DNA of 64,000 bases, taken from assembly GCA_032690845.1 (NCBI GenBank), contig CM064424.1:46947511-47011510 (forward strand), read 5' to 3'. Each line of letters starts with the position of its first letter. The stretch's first letter is position 1. Both the position numbers and the translations under genes were made by a program. The DNA comes from Eleusine coracana subsp. coracana (lineage: Eukaryota; Streptophyta; Magnoliopsida; Poales; Poaceae). The notes under the pieces were generated by a model, which searched no databases, was not told where the DNA came from, and worked only from the letters and a program-made list of their open reading frames with translations. Shown here in pieces: positions 32,380 to 43,098 of the stretch.

Positions 32380-35300
32380 TGTGACATCCCATGTCACAAA
32401 ATGAAGTTAACTAAACCTAACATCAATTAAGGGCTAAGCAAAAGTATAATTAATCTATGTGCCAAAGAATAAAAAGGAGGAAACCTATTTAATTAAATTA
32501 CAGAATATTCAAATATGGGTCATCCACAAACATTACCAAAACCCATGGCAGTACCCCAATGTTTCTGCATATTCTGAATGGCCACATTAAAAGAGAATTT
32601 TGATAATTTTTCCAGAATTTGTGGTAACCATTTAAGACCCTTAAAATTTCCCCCAAAGTCAGAAAGGTGTATTTCAGGTTCGGAATTTTCATAATTTATC
32701 AAAGCCATTTCAGCTGGTTCTCCCAAAAGCAAAGTTGGAGCACACGTTTTCCTGAGCCCACACAAAAATTGGTGTCCAATTTGGAGCACGGAAACGTGGC
32801 GAAATTGCAAACTCCCAAGTCAGGGTTCAGAGTCAAGCCGGGTCAACCCGTCCCTTCTCTCTCCCTTCCTCTCCGGCTAGTCGCCGCTCGACACCGGGTT
32901 GTACCCGGGTCCTGTCGCCACCGCCGATCACTGGCGCCCCACACCGGCCACTGCTCCACCACCTTTTCCCCCTGTGCCACCGGCCGCATTGAAGCCTCCT
33001 CGCCGGCGAACCGACCTCAAGCCGACAGCTCGTCGTCCTCTATCTCTCTCCCTCTCTCGGCTCTCTCTCCGCCGGCCAAATCAAAAGGGCAACCGCAGCT
33101 CACCGAGCCCCATTTCTCACACTCTCTGCTCGCACGTGTTGCGCACCTCCCAGGGAACTCCTCTGCCATGCAAAAGTGCCTCTGCCCCTCTTCTTTCTCC
33201 CTCCCCGGCGAAACCCGAGCGCCGCTCTGTTTTCCCCCGCCATGGCCGCCGCCGCGCCAACCACCGCCTAGGCAACTTCACCATTCCCCCTTTCTTTGCA
33301 AATCGATGAGCAAGGACCACACCCCACTCCCCTATGATTCCCTCAGTCCCTTGTGCAGTGCTCTCGCCGGAATTCACGAAGCCGGAGTCGCCGTCGCCAG
33401 ATCCGACCCCCCCCCGCCGACGGGAACCCCCCTCCGGCCTTCCCCCTCGACGAGTTCCTCGACGCTGACCATCCCAGAACCTCCGCAAAGCTCGTCGACC
33501 GATACCCAGCCTGCCTCCCACTCGGCACCGTCGCGTGGACCCCGCCGAATTTGCCCTGCCGCCGCTCGTCGCCGTCGGCAACCTCCGGTGAGACCCTCTC
33601 CCCTCCGACCCCCTCCTCGAGATCCCCTCGGCATGGAGATCATTCGAGTAGCACGCGAGCCCCGGCCGTGCCGCCGATCGGCCGCTGGGCCAAGCTCGCC
33701 GTCGCCGGCCGCCGCGCGGGCACGCGCGCGCCTAGGAAGAATTTGAAATCGGTGGCAAAACTGTAAATAATAGTGAACTTTGAATAAACTTCAAAATTCA
33801 ATATCTCGAGAAGGATAAGGCCTAAAAGTGTGAAATTAATTTTGTTGAACTCCTAAAATCCTCCTCTACCAGAAAAACAAGTTCAAGTCCAAAGTTGCTC
33901 AGTAAATTAATTTATTTAATTCCCTAAAGTTACAATCCTAAATTGCTTAATAAATTCATAAGTAAATAAATATAAAAGGTAAATTCATGAAACTTGCTCA
34001 GTGGTCATTTAATGGCATCCTTAAACTTTCTGCAAAAGCACATTTCCATTTTATTGCATATTTTCAGTATTATTGCATAATCCTCATTTTTAGTAATTGA
34101 ATTTATATAAATTATTGGCTAGGGATTTATCCATGAAATTTGGCATTCCTGTTCCTTATGCACTTGTACACTTAGGTAAAATCCCATGAAAAATTTGAAG
34201 CTACCTAAGTATAAATTCTCTACCGAAATTGATCATTTGTTAATTAACTAGGAATTTCTTCATATAGATGTTACTTCATGTGCATATTTAATGAAAGTAG
34301 GAATAAATTAGTTTCTGGAAATTCATGGAGAATAATTCATCCTCCCATTGCAGTAGAAATTCTCATGTGCATTTATACTCTTGGTTCTTAATTAACTATA
34401 TGAGCTAGAACTAGTTATGCAATTAAAGTGCCATTTGTATGTATAGTGTTAGTTTGCATATGGTCACTTTAGCTAAGTGGCTCAAAATGAACTTTCTGAA
34501 ATTTGCCCCTAACTACTACATTGTCATATCATCATCAGTATGTGATGTCATATGATCAACATCTAGGCCATGCTCATGTTAGAGTAGACATACACTAAGA
34601 ATGTGATAATTAAAAGTTGCATTCTAGTAATTAGAAGTTTGTCCCCTTCAAATTCAGTGGTTATCATGTCATACTTAAGTATGCAACCATATTCATGAAT
34701 GAGTGATTAGTTCATTAATTTATTTGTTGAGGAAGTACCATGAGTCTTCATGCCATGCATTCCATCTTGAATTAAGAAAAACTCCATGAAACCTTGTGTA
34801 TTCCTTAGCACTGATGCATGCCCATTCCATATAGGAATCGAGACTGCGGAGATCACACCGGACCAGCAAGGAGCTGAAGTGCACTTTGGTGAAGACGCTA
34901 ACTACGATCACACCCAAGGCAAGCCCCGGTGCATAACCCATTAAATTTTCGAGTCCTTTTTCTTTATCACAAGTTAGGAATATTGTATTGTGCATTAAGT
35001 GTAGGACCTGGATAAAACACACTTGTATACTCCAGCAATGACCTATGAGTAGTATGTTAGTAAGCTTTTTCGTTAGCAAATGCTATGCCTAAACTAGTGG
35101 AGTCAACGGTAGGTTATAGGTTCAACTATGGTTCAACTGGTTGATGAACTTGATAAAAATGGAGCACCTATCGTTGCAACTCTACGAACAAGTATTGAAC
35201 CGTACCAAGTGCATACCTTTAATATGGGAATTGGTAAACCTAGTAACTTGGGTGCCGTATTATTGGACGGCCATACTCATCGATCCAGAGGTGAGGTGAA

Positions 35301-36286
35301 CAGCACGGTGGTTGCACGGGTTTGAGGACCGCTGGGGAGTGCATGGGTTAAGCCTCGGATACGAAGTAATATATCGCGCGGAGGACGTGTACTCGGGATC
35401 GATGGTCCCGGATCGACTTTATAGCAATCTTGTGAACGGTGGCCATACGTGTTCTTGATTGATGCGTATGTCGTGTATTTGGATTTTCCCTGCAGGATGT
35501 AAATCAATTCGAATTGCCGTCCCTCGCGGTTATGAGTACCTCTTGTTCGAGCAGCGGCAATGATATGTTAAGTAGTAAAGTTGTGGTTATGTTTCTGAAA
35601 TTTATTTATGCTATGGATACACAATGCTATGATGTATTGCGCTTTAGCTATATTCATGTCTTAGCAGCTAGCTAGACTCACCGTAGCTGTGTTCTATGAT
35701 AAGCAAAGTAAAATATTGTTTAAGGAAATTGAAAGTGCAGCATAGAACTAATAGGAGCTTTTTATGCAACTATCAAATAAACCCGGTCAGCCCCCTGCAT
35801 ACTAGAAGTCGGTTTTAGTAAACCGGTTGACGGGTAAGTCTTGCGGAGTATGTTAGATACTCAGGCTTTGCGTTGATGTTGTTTTTCAGGTTTTCCTCAA
35901 GCGACCTATTGTGATTGTTGTAACAAGGTTGTGTGGGAAGGTGAGGAGCCTCAGAACTGGACCATTGAATGGGTCCCTAGCTCCCCTAACTGTGATGAGT
36001 GAGCCGTCGCCATAGGGCTGGCATGGTTCACGTAGGGCTTCACGTCGTGTTTTGTCGTTGTATCACTTCCGCTAAATTATGTAATATGTACTAAGGACAT
36101 ATATATTGTATCAGATCTGAACTTAATTATATTCTACCTCTGAACTTGTAATATTATGCACCTAAGTGATGTAATGTTATAAATGATGAATGTTCATGTG
36201 TGAATGCTGTGTATGGTTACTTTGTTAACCATCTTCCGAGGCGATCCTATTCGACATACGCTACTTTTTGGAGTAGGGTTATTACA
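32380..36286 (+). repeat. 5' LTR of the Tekay-like element (3,907 bp)
   Basis: It contains a GC-rich, C-rich block at about 32,820-33,760 followed by AT-rich sequence, and a 65-codon frame at 35,128-35,325 that is also open in the other LTR. About 90 bp near 35,479-35,566 are absent from the 3' LTR. The 359-codon frame across the GC-rich block has the composition of a by-product frame and is not called a gene. Confidence 0.92.
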
Positions 36287-36301
36287 GCTGGTATCAGAGC
36301 C

Positions 36302-37479
36302 GTCTTGGGATAAGCTACACACAAATGAGCATTTTAAAACATAAATAAGCCGTTTCTACGCCTTACGGTGAGGTACGAACTAGTAGTGCCCATATAAGAG
36401 TCTTGTAGGTGGCAAAGCTAACCCTGGGTTATGTTTATTTAAATTACTCGCAACTACGGATTCTTCAACGAAGGTATGTCTTTGTGCGTGGATCGGTTGC
36501 ACTGTAAATACCGAACGCCTTCCGGGTGGGCAAAGACCTGGGCTTTGATTGATGCGCGGACCGAATGCGCTTAAGCGTCGACTGCCTTCCGGGTGGGCGA
36601 ATACCTGGGCATAAACTGTCATTATTATTTTGGCTTATTTCTTTTGAATTTGATGTATTGTTTCTAAGATGGATCTCTTGTAGGTACGCTAACCACGTGT
36701 AGTTCACTTAGAAACGTGTGAGAGGTGTGTGTGCCACCGAAAAGATCGAGTTATACCATCGGTCAAGTTTTCTTTTTGTGAGAATGTAGGGAACCGTCAT
36801 ATTGAGCATTGGCATCCCTGCACACCATATGCATTCAACTTGACCAAAATCTGTAAAAATGTCATTTGATACTGTGAACATGTAAAAGGATCAAGTTTTG
36901 GACGAAATTGAACCCCTTTTTCACCTAAACCAGAAATTTGAACCTAACCGGTAAGTGTCCAACCTTACCAGAAAAGTCAGTCTCAGTAAAACAAGCATAA
37001 CTTCCTCAATTGTAATTCAATGAATGCAAATAAGTACTCGTTGGAAAGATGAGGTTTTTCTCTACAAGTTTGGTTTAGGAAGTTTGTCTTAGAAAAATCG
37101 GGAACTTGGTCGAATTTTGCAAAAACTGTAGCCTTTTTCTAGATATCAGAAACTGCCTTATTTCTGTCCCCTGTGTTTGGATGATCATAACTCCTAGAGA
37201 CTTTATTGGATGGAGATGTGTGAGTATGCGTTGGAAAGAGGAGAAAATTCTCCACAACAGTAGTACAGCATAAAAATTGTAATATTGTCTAGAAACTAAG
37301 CGTTTTTGCCCGTTTCTGCGGTTCACTCCGTCGACCATAGAAATTCGTCGTTACCGGTCGTTAAACGGATCGGGAACCTCGTGTCTTTCTTTTACCAATC
37401 CTTCCTTATGCTATTTTAAGCATGTGAGCTTAGTGGAATATTAAGTTTTGACTCACCTTGCAAAACTTTATTCTCGTAG
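36302..37479 (+). other. Leader region of the Tekay-like element
   Basis: Noncoding. It contains two near-identical copies of GCCTTCCGGGTGGGCAAA (about 36,510 and 36,580), with ACCTGGGC after each. Such leader repeats could be packaging signals, but that is inference. Confidence 0.5.
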
Positions 37480-38109
37480 ATGGAGGTTGGCAAGCTCGCG
37501 AAGGACCCCGAGTATCTTGCCGCCCGCATTCTCGAGTTGGAACGAGAGCGCGAGGCGCTGCTGTCCACGCTTGTTGCCCGTGATGCCCAACTTGCAAAGC
37601 GTCGCGCTAAGATTTCATATCTTGAGGAGCTGCACACTAGCAAGATGGAGCGGGCCGATCTTTTCGAGCAACTCCACGCTGCGCAGCTCATCATTGAGGG
37701 CGATGCAAGCGATCAGCTGCAGGAGCAACTGAACCAACGCAACGCCCAGCTCACCGCTGCCCAAGAGGAGATTTACTCTCTTCATGGTCAGGTTACCGCT
37801 CTCTTGGAGCAGCGAAGCGAGCTGCAGGCCCAACGCGAAGAAGCTCAAGATGAGCGTGATGTCATGGAAGGGAACCCCAACGACGCTCATGCGATCATCA
37901 CACAACAAGAGAAGCTCATTGGACAGCTCCAAGCTGCTAATGGTCAGCTGAACGCCATCCTTAACGATGAGCCACCCATTCCACTCGCGGTGATCCCCCC
38001 CGATGACGCCGATCTGAGTGAGAACGGTGATTCTGGCACTGACTTCGAAGCACCCACGGGACCAGCTGCTATGGATGTGGAGTCCGATGGTGACAGCCAC
38101 GCCGGGTGA
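37480..38109 (+). CDS. ORF0: coiled-coil protein upstream of gag in the Tekay-like element
   Basis: The intact 209-codon frame starts MEVGKLAKDPEYLAARILEL. Residues about 15-165 are almost entirely Leu/Glu/Gln/Arg-rich heptads, predicting one long coiled coil. An acidic tail follows (DDADLSENGDSGTDFEAP) and ends at DSHAG. It is separate from gag by about 370 bp. I recall extra frames before gag in some rice gypsy elements; their function is unknown. It remains open although gag and pol nearby are broken. Confidence 0.7.
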   Translation: MEVGKLAKDPEYLAARILELEREREALLSTLVARDAQLAKRRAKISYLEELHTSKMERADLFEQLHAAQLIIEGDASDQLQEQLNQRNAQLTAAQEEIYSLHGQVTALLEQRSELQAQREEAQDERDVMEGNPNDAHAIITQQEKLIGQLQAANGQLNAILNDEPPIPLAVIPPDDADLSENGDSGTDFEAPTGPAAMDVESDGDSHAG

Positions 38110-38479
38110 CCGAGTAGCCTTATGTACATAGGGTGAAATCTCGTGAGACATCGTAGTCGTGTGTACATGGTGTGGTAATGCTAAGCTAAGTTGTAACCTA
38201 AACTCTCCGAGATCGTATGGTGCAGTGTTCCAAGTAATGTAACCGAAGACTTGCTATGCACCAAAAAGTTGCATCACATGTACCTATGGTTTTCTCATGA
38301 ATATGTTGCTTATGGTGTTGGAAATTATGGAATTTAAGTTATCTCTTATGTCCGCACCATTTACTTGTCAAGCATTTCATTTATGAGCAATCTAAAATTT
38401 TATTTCGTCACCATATTGTAGCCTTGTTAGCATATTGTCTCATATGACGATCGGGCTAACAGATTTGTTCGTATGTCAG

Positions 38480-39756
38480 ATGGTGCAAACTCGCCGTGGA
38501 GGAGAGAACGTCGGTGACGCTCCTGGCACCTCGAACGTTGGCAGAAATGGGCCGCTGCCCAACACGCCACCTCTGTCGGCTATGGAGCAGCTCATCCACA
38601 ATCAGAACGAGATGTTCCGCATGTTCATGGAGAACATGAACCGTCAAGGAGCTCACGGACCACCACCACAGCAGCAGCGGAAATCCTCTTACGCCGACTT
38701 CTGGGCGACTCACCCGCCCACCTTCGGAGAAGCCGGTGATCCTCTGGAAGCGGACAACTTCATTCGCACTCTGGAGTCGAAGTTCGCCCTCCTCCACTGC
38801 ACCGAGCAGCAGAAGCCCCTCTTCGCCGCGCAGCAGCTCCGTGGCTCCGCAAGTGCTTGGTGGGCCAGCCCGCAAGTGCTTGGTGGGCCAGCTTCACCAC
38901 CGCTCTCGCCGCGGAGCACCAAGTCACTTGGGCGGAGTTCTGCACCGCTTTCCGTGCACACCACATACCCGCTGGACTCATGAAGCACAAGTTGCAGGAG
39001 TTTCTCAACTTGAAGCAAGGCTCCGGAACCGTGCAAGAGTACGCACGGAAGTTCAACTACCTGGCCCAGTATACGTCATATCACGCTGATACGGACAAGA
39101 AAAAGAAAGACTGCTTTCGTTCGGGTCTTACCCCGAAGCTGCAAGATCGCTTGGCGCAAGTCACTGCCGGCACGTTCAATGATTTGATGAGTGCCGCCAT
39201 TGTGCAAGAAGATACCATCCGTGCCAACCAAGAGGACAAGAAGAGGAAACGCGCTATGGGAAGTTCATCCGGCTCTGCACCGCCCAAATACAAGCTAGCA
39301 ATCACCTCCCCGACCGGACAGAAATTCCGGGCTGCAGTACCGTCGGGAGGAGGACCTCGTCCGTCGTTCTCGCAGCAGCACTCTCGATTCCATGGTGGGC
39401 GCCAGCAACAATCCTCTTGTTCTCGCCCACCGCAGCAAAGCAATCGAGTGGTGAAGACCAACTCCTCACAGCCCTGTTACAACTGTGGCCGCACCGGTCA
39501 CTTTGTTAAAGAATGTCGGTTTTCGAAGCGCAATCCGGGCAACAACAACAACTCCAATACTTCCGGGAACAACAACAACAACCACAACAGCAACAACAAC
39601 AATAGTGGCAGCAATGGGAGTCGTCCTCCGTCGTCTACCCCCCCCACACAAGAATGGCCGAGTCAACTATACCACGGTCGAAGAGACCCAAGTCGGAGAA
39701 CCCGTTCTCATGGGTACATTCTCGATCAACCAACATGCTGCCATGGTTCTTTTTGA
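38480..39756 (+). pseudogene. Tekay-like gag, frameshifted
   Basis: The start MVQTRRGGENVGD is chosen at 38,480. Matrix/capsid-like sequence follows (YADFWATHPPTFGEAGDP, FNYLAQYTSYHADTDKKKK) and a CCHC knuckle CYNCGRTGHFVKEC at about 39,475-39,516. An exact 23-bp tandem duplication (38,847-38,869 and 38,870-38,892) shifts the frame. A run of eight C at 39,638-39,645 marks a second shift where pol begins in another frame. Confidence 0.85.
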
Positions 39757-42700
39757 TTCAGGAGCAACGCATGATTTCATTAGTCAAGCATGTGCAAATC
39801 ATCTGAAAATTACCCCCACCACTATGGGAACCCTGTACGTTATGCCGTCACCTGGTGGAAAAATAAGGGCTCATCTCGAGTTAAGGAAAGTGCCACTTAA
39901 GCTAGCCAACAACATATACCCCACTTCCCTAATCGTCTTAGATGGCCAAAGCATCGACACAATTCTCGGCATGAAATGGATGACTAGTCACAAAGCTGTA
40001 TTGCACCTTGAGGACCGAGGAATCCATTTGAACTCACCCTTACATGGCCCTTCTATTCTCCGATTGCCGTCTCCCAAGTCGTCCACTTCTCAAGTGTGTC
40101 ATGTGGAAGGAAAGGAGCTATCAAATATTCCAGTGGTCTGCGATTTTCCCGACGTCTTTCCAGACGACTTGCCGGGCATGCCTCCGGACAGGGATGTTGA
40201 GTTTAAGATTGAACTTGTACCCGGTACGGCGCCTATCGCTCGTAGGCCGTACAAAATGGCTCCTAATGAATTAGCAGAGTTGAAAGACCAGTTACAAGAG
40301 CTTATGGACAAGGGATATATCCGACCAAGTTCATCTCCCTGGGGTTGTCCCGCTCTCTTTGTGAAGAAGAAAGACAAAACCCTCCGCCTATGTGTCGACT
40401 ATAGACCGTTAAACGCGGTAACCATCAAGAACAAGTACCCTCTACCTCGAATTGATATTCTCTTTGATCAGCTAGTAGGTGCAAAAGTCTTCTCCAAGAT
40501 TGATCTCCGATCCGGATATCATCAAATCAAAATCCGAGCCGAAGATATTCCAAAAACAGCTTTCTCCACTCGATACGGTCTTTTCGAATATCTTGTCATG
40601 TCTTTCGGTCTCACCAATGCTCCAGCCCACTTCATGTATTTGATGAACTCCATGTTCATGCCCGAGTTGGATAAGTTTGTAGTGGTATTCATCGACGATA
40701 TCCTAATCTACTCCAAGTCCGAAGAAGAGCACATCGAACATCTCCGCATCGTTCTACAACGACTCCGAGATCATCAACTCTACGCCAAATTTAGCAAATG
40801 TGAATTTTGGCTAAAGCAAGTTCCGTTCTTGGGTCATGTCATATCAGCGGAAGGAGTAGCCGTGGACCCTAGCAAATTTGAGGATGTGCTGAATTGGAAG
40901 GCTCCAAAATCGGTCAGACAAATTCGTAGTTTCCTTGGTCTTGCCGGTTATTATCGGAAATTCATTCCCAACTTCTCCAGTATTGCCAAGCCTATGACCA
41001 AGCTGCTGGAAAAGGATTCTAAGTTCAAGTGGAGTAGTGCATGTGAAGAAGCTTTTCAGTCGCTCAAGAAGCATCTGACAACCGCTCTGGTTTTAGCTCA
41101 ACCCGACATCACCAAACCATTCGATGTTTATTGCGATGCCTCCGGCACCGGATTGGGTTGTGTGCTTATGCAAGAAGGTCGTATCATTGCCTATGCCTCA
41201 CGACAACTCCGGAAGCACGAGCAAAATTATCCCACCCATGACTTAGAATTGGCCTCCGTTGTTCTAGCCTTGAAAACTTGGCGTCACTACTTGCTCGGTA
41301 ACCTTGTTAACCTCTACACCGACCACAAAAGTCTCAAATACATCTTCACTCAACAAGAACTGAATATGCGACAACATAGATGGTTGGAACTGATCAAGGA
41401 TTATGAGTTGGAAATTCATTATCACCCCGGGAAAGCCAACGTGGTTGCCGACGCCTTGAGTCAAAGGGACCAATGCAATCACGCAATTGTTTGCTCTATG
41501 GAAGCCTGCCTGATTTCAGATCCGAACGAACCAAGTCTTCGTGTCATTCCACATGGATCCTTGTATAATTTAGCTCTCATTCCTACCCTTCGGGAAGAAA
41601 TTGTAGAAGCCTAGAAGCAGGACAAGGGAATGGAGTATATCCGCCAGAAATTCAGGAAGAAAGAAGCTATATGTTTCCGACAAGACGAAGATGGAGTACT
41701 TTGGTTCAACAATCGCCTTGTTGTTCTGAAGAACGAGGAGCTAAGAAAGAAATTTTTGGATGAGGCTCACTTGTCCAAATACTCCGTACACCCCGGCAGC
41801 AACAAGATGTATCGCGGGTTAAGGGAAAAGTTTTGGTGGACGCGTATGAAACGAGAAGTCACCCAGTATGTCTCCGAATGCGATACTTGTCAACGTGTGA
41901 AGGCCGATCACTTGCGGACAGCCGGTCTTTTGCACCCATTAAAAATCCCCGCTTGGAAATGGGAGGACATTGCTATGGATTTCATCGTTGGATTACCCCT
42001 CACACCCAAGAAGCACGATTCAATATGGGTGATTGTGGATAGGTTGACCAAATCTGGTCATTTTATTCCCGTCTATACAACCTATTCTACTAAGCAATAT
42101 GCCAAGCTCTACATTGTGCGGATTCTATGCTCGCACGGTGTGCCCAAGACGATCATCTCTGATCGAGGCCCGTAATTTATTGCTCGTTTTTGGGAGCAAT
42201 TGCACGCTTGTCTTGGCACCACTCTCATCCGCAGTTCCGCTTATCATCCGCAAACTGATGGACAAACCGAGAGGGTAAACCAATATTTGGAAGATTCATT
42301 AAGAGCTTGTATTCTAGACAATCATGGAAATTAGGAATCTTGTCTCCTGTTCGCTGAATTCTCCTACAACAATAGTTATCAAGAAAGTTTGGGAATGTCG
42401 CCATTTGAAGCTTTGTATGGTCACTCGTGTCGAACCCCGTTGAATTGGTCAGAGTCGGGAGAAAGGATTACTTTTGGTCCCGATCTGGTCACATAAGCCG
42501 AAGAGAAGGTGCGACAAATCCAAGCTAACATGAAGGCCGCACAATCCTGCCAAATAAGTTACTCTAATAAAAGGAGACGTCCATTGGAGTTCGAAAATAG
42601 AGATCATGTCTATCTTCGGGTTTCTCCCAACAAGGGTGTATCTCGTTTCGGAATCAAAGGGAAATTAGCACCCCGCTATATCGGACCTTTTCCGATCACG

Positions 42701-43027
42701 GAAAAGCATAGCACCGTCGCTTACCGATTGCAGCTACCGGAGAATCTTGAGCGGGTGCATAACGTCTTCCATGTCTCCCAACTCAAGAGGTGTTTGAAGT
42801 CTCCGATCGACGTGGTTATCTCCGACACTGAGCAATTGAAAGAAGATCTCTCCTACCCCGAATACCCCGTCCGAATCATCGATCAAAAGGACCGAGTAAC
42901 TCGCAGCCACACTATCCCCTTCTACAAGGTGCAATGGAGTAACCATACGGAAGAGGAAGCCACATGGGAACAAGAGGAGTTTCTGAAGGCCAACTTTCCG
43001 GAATTTTTGGCCTCACAAAACCGGTAA
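39640..43027 (+). pseudogene. Tekay-like pol with chromodomain, four in-frame stops
   Basis: One frame carries the protease (LFDSGATHDFIS), the reverse transcriptase with FIDDILIYSK near 40,690, RNase H (YCDASGTGLGCVL near 41,130), the integrase zinc region (HPGSN, CDTCQRVKAD), integrase core pieces (MDFIVGLPL, ISDRGP, AYHPQTDGQTERVNQ), and a C-terminal chromodomain (FYKVQWSNHTEEEATWEQEE). Stops at 41,612, 42,173, 42,332 and 42,494 interrupt it, all within or just before integrase. Reverse transcriptase itself is open. The copy cannot make a full polyprotein. Confidence 0.92.
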
Positions 43028-43098
43028 CCATCCGCACCCCTCCCTCTTGTTTGTTCTTTTGCAAATCTCGGGACGAGATTTCCTTAAGGGGGGTGTGC

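Noticed and set aside
32667..33746. 359-codon open frame
   Set aside because: It lies in a GC-rich LTR block, is Pro/Ser/Arg-biased, has overlapping open frames on both strands and is broken in the partner LTR. It is a composition artefact.
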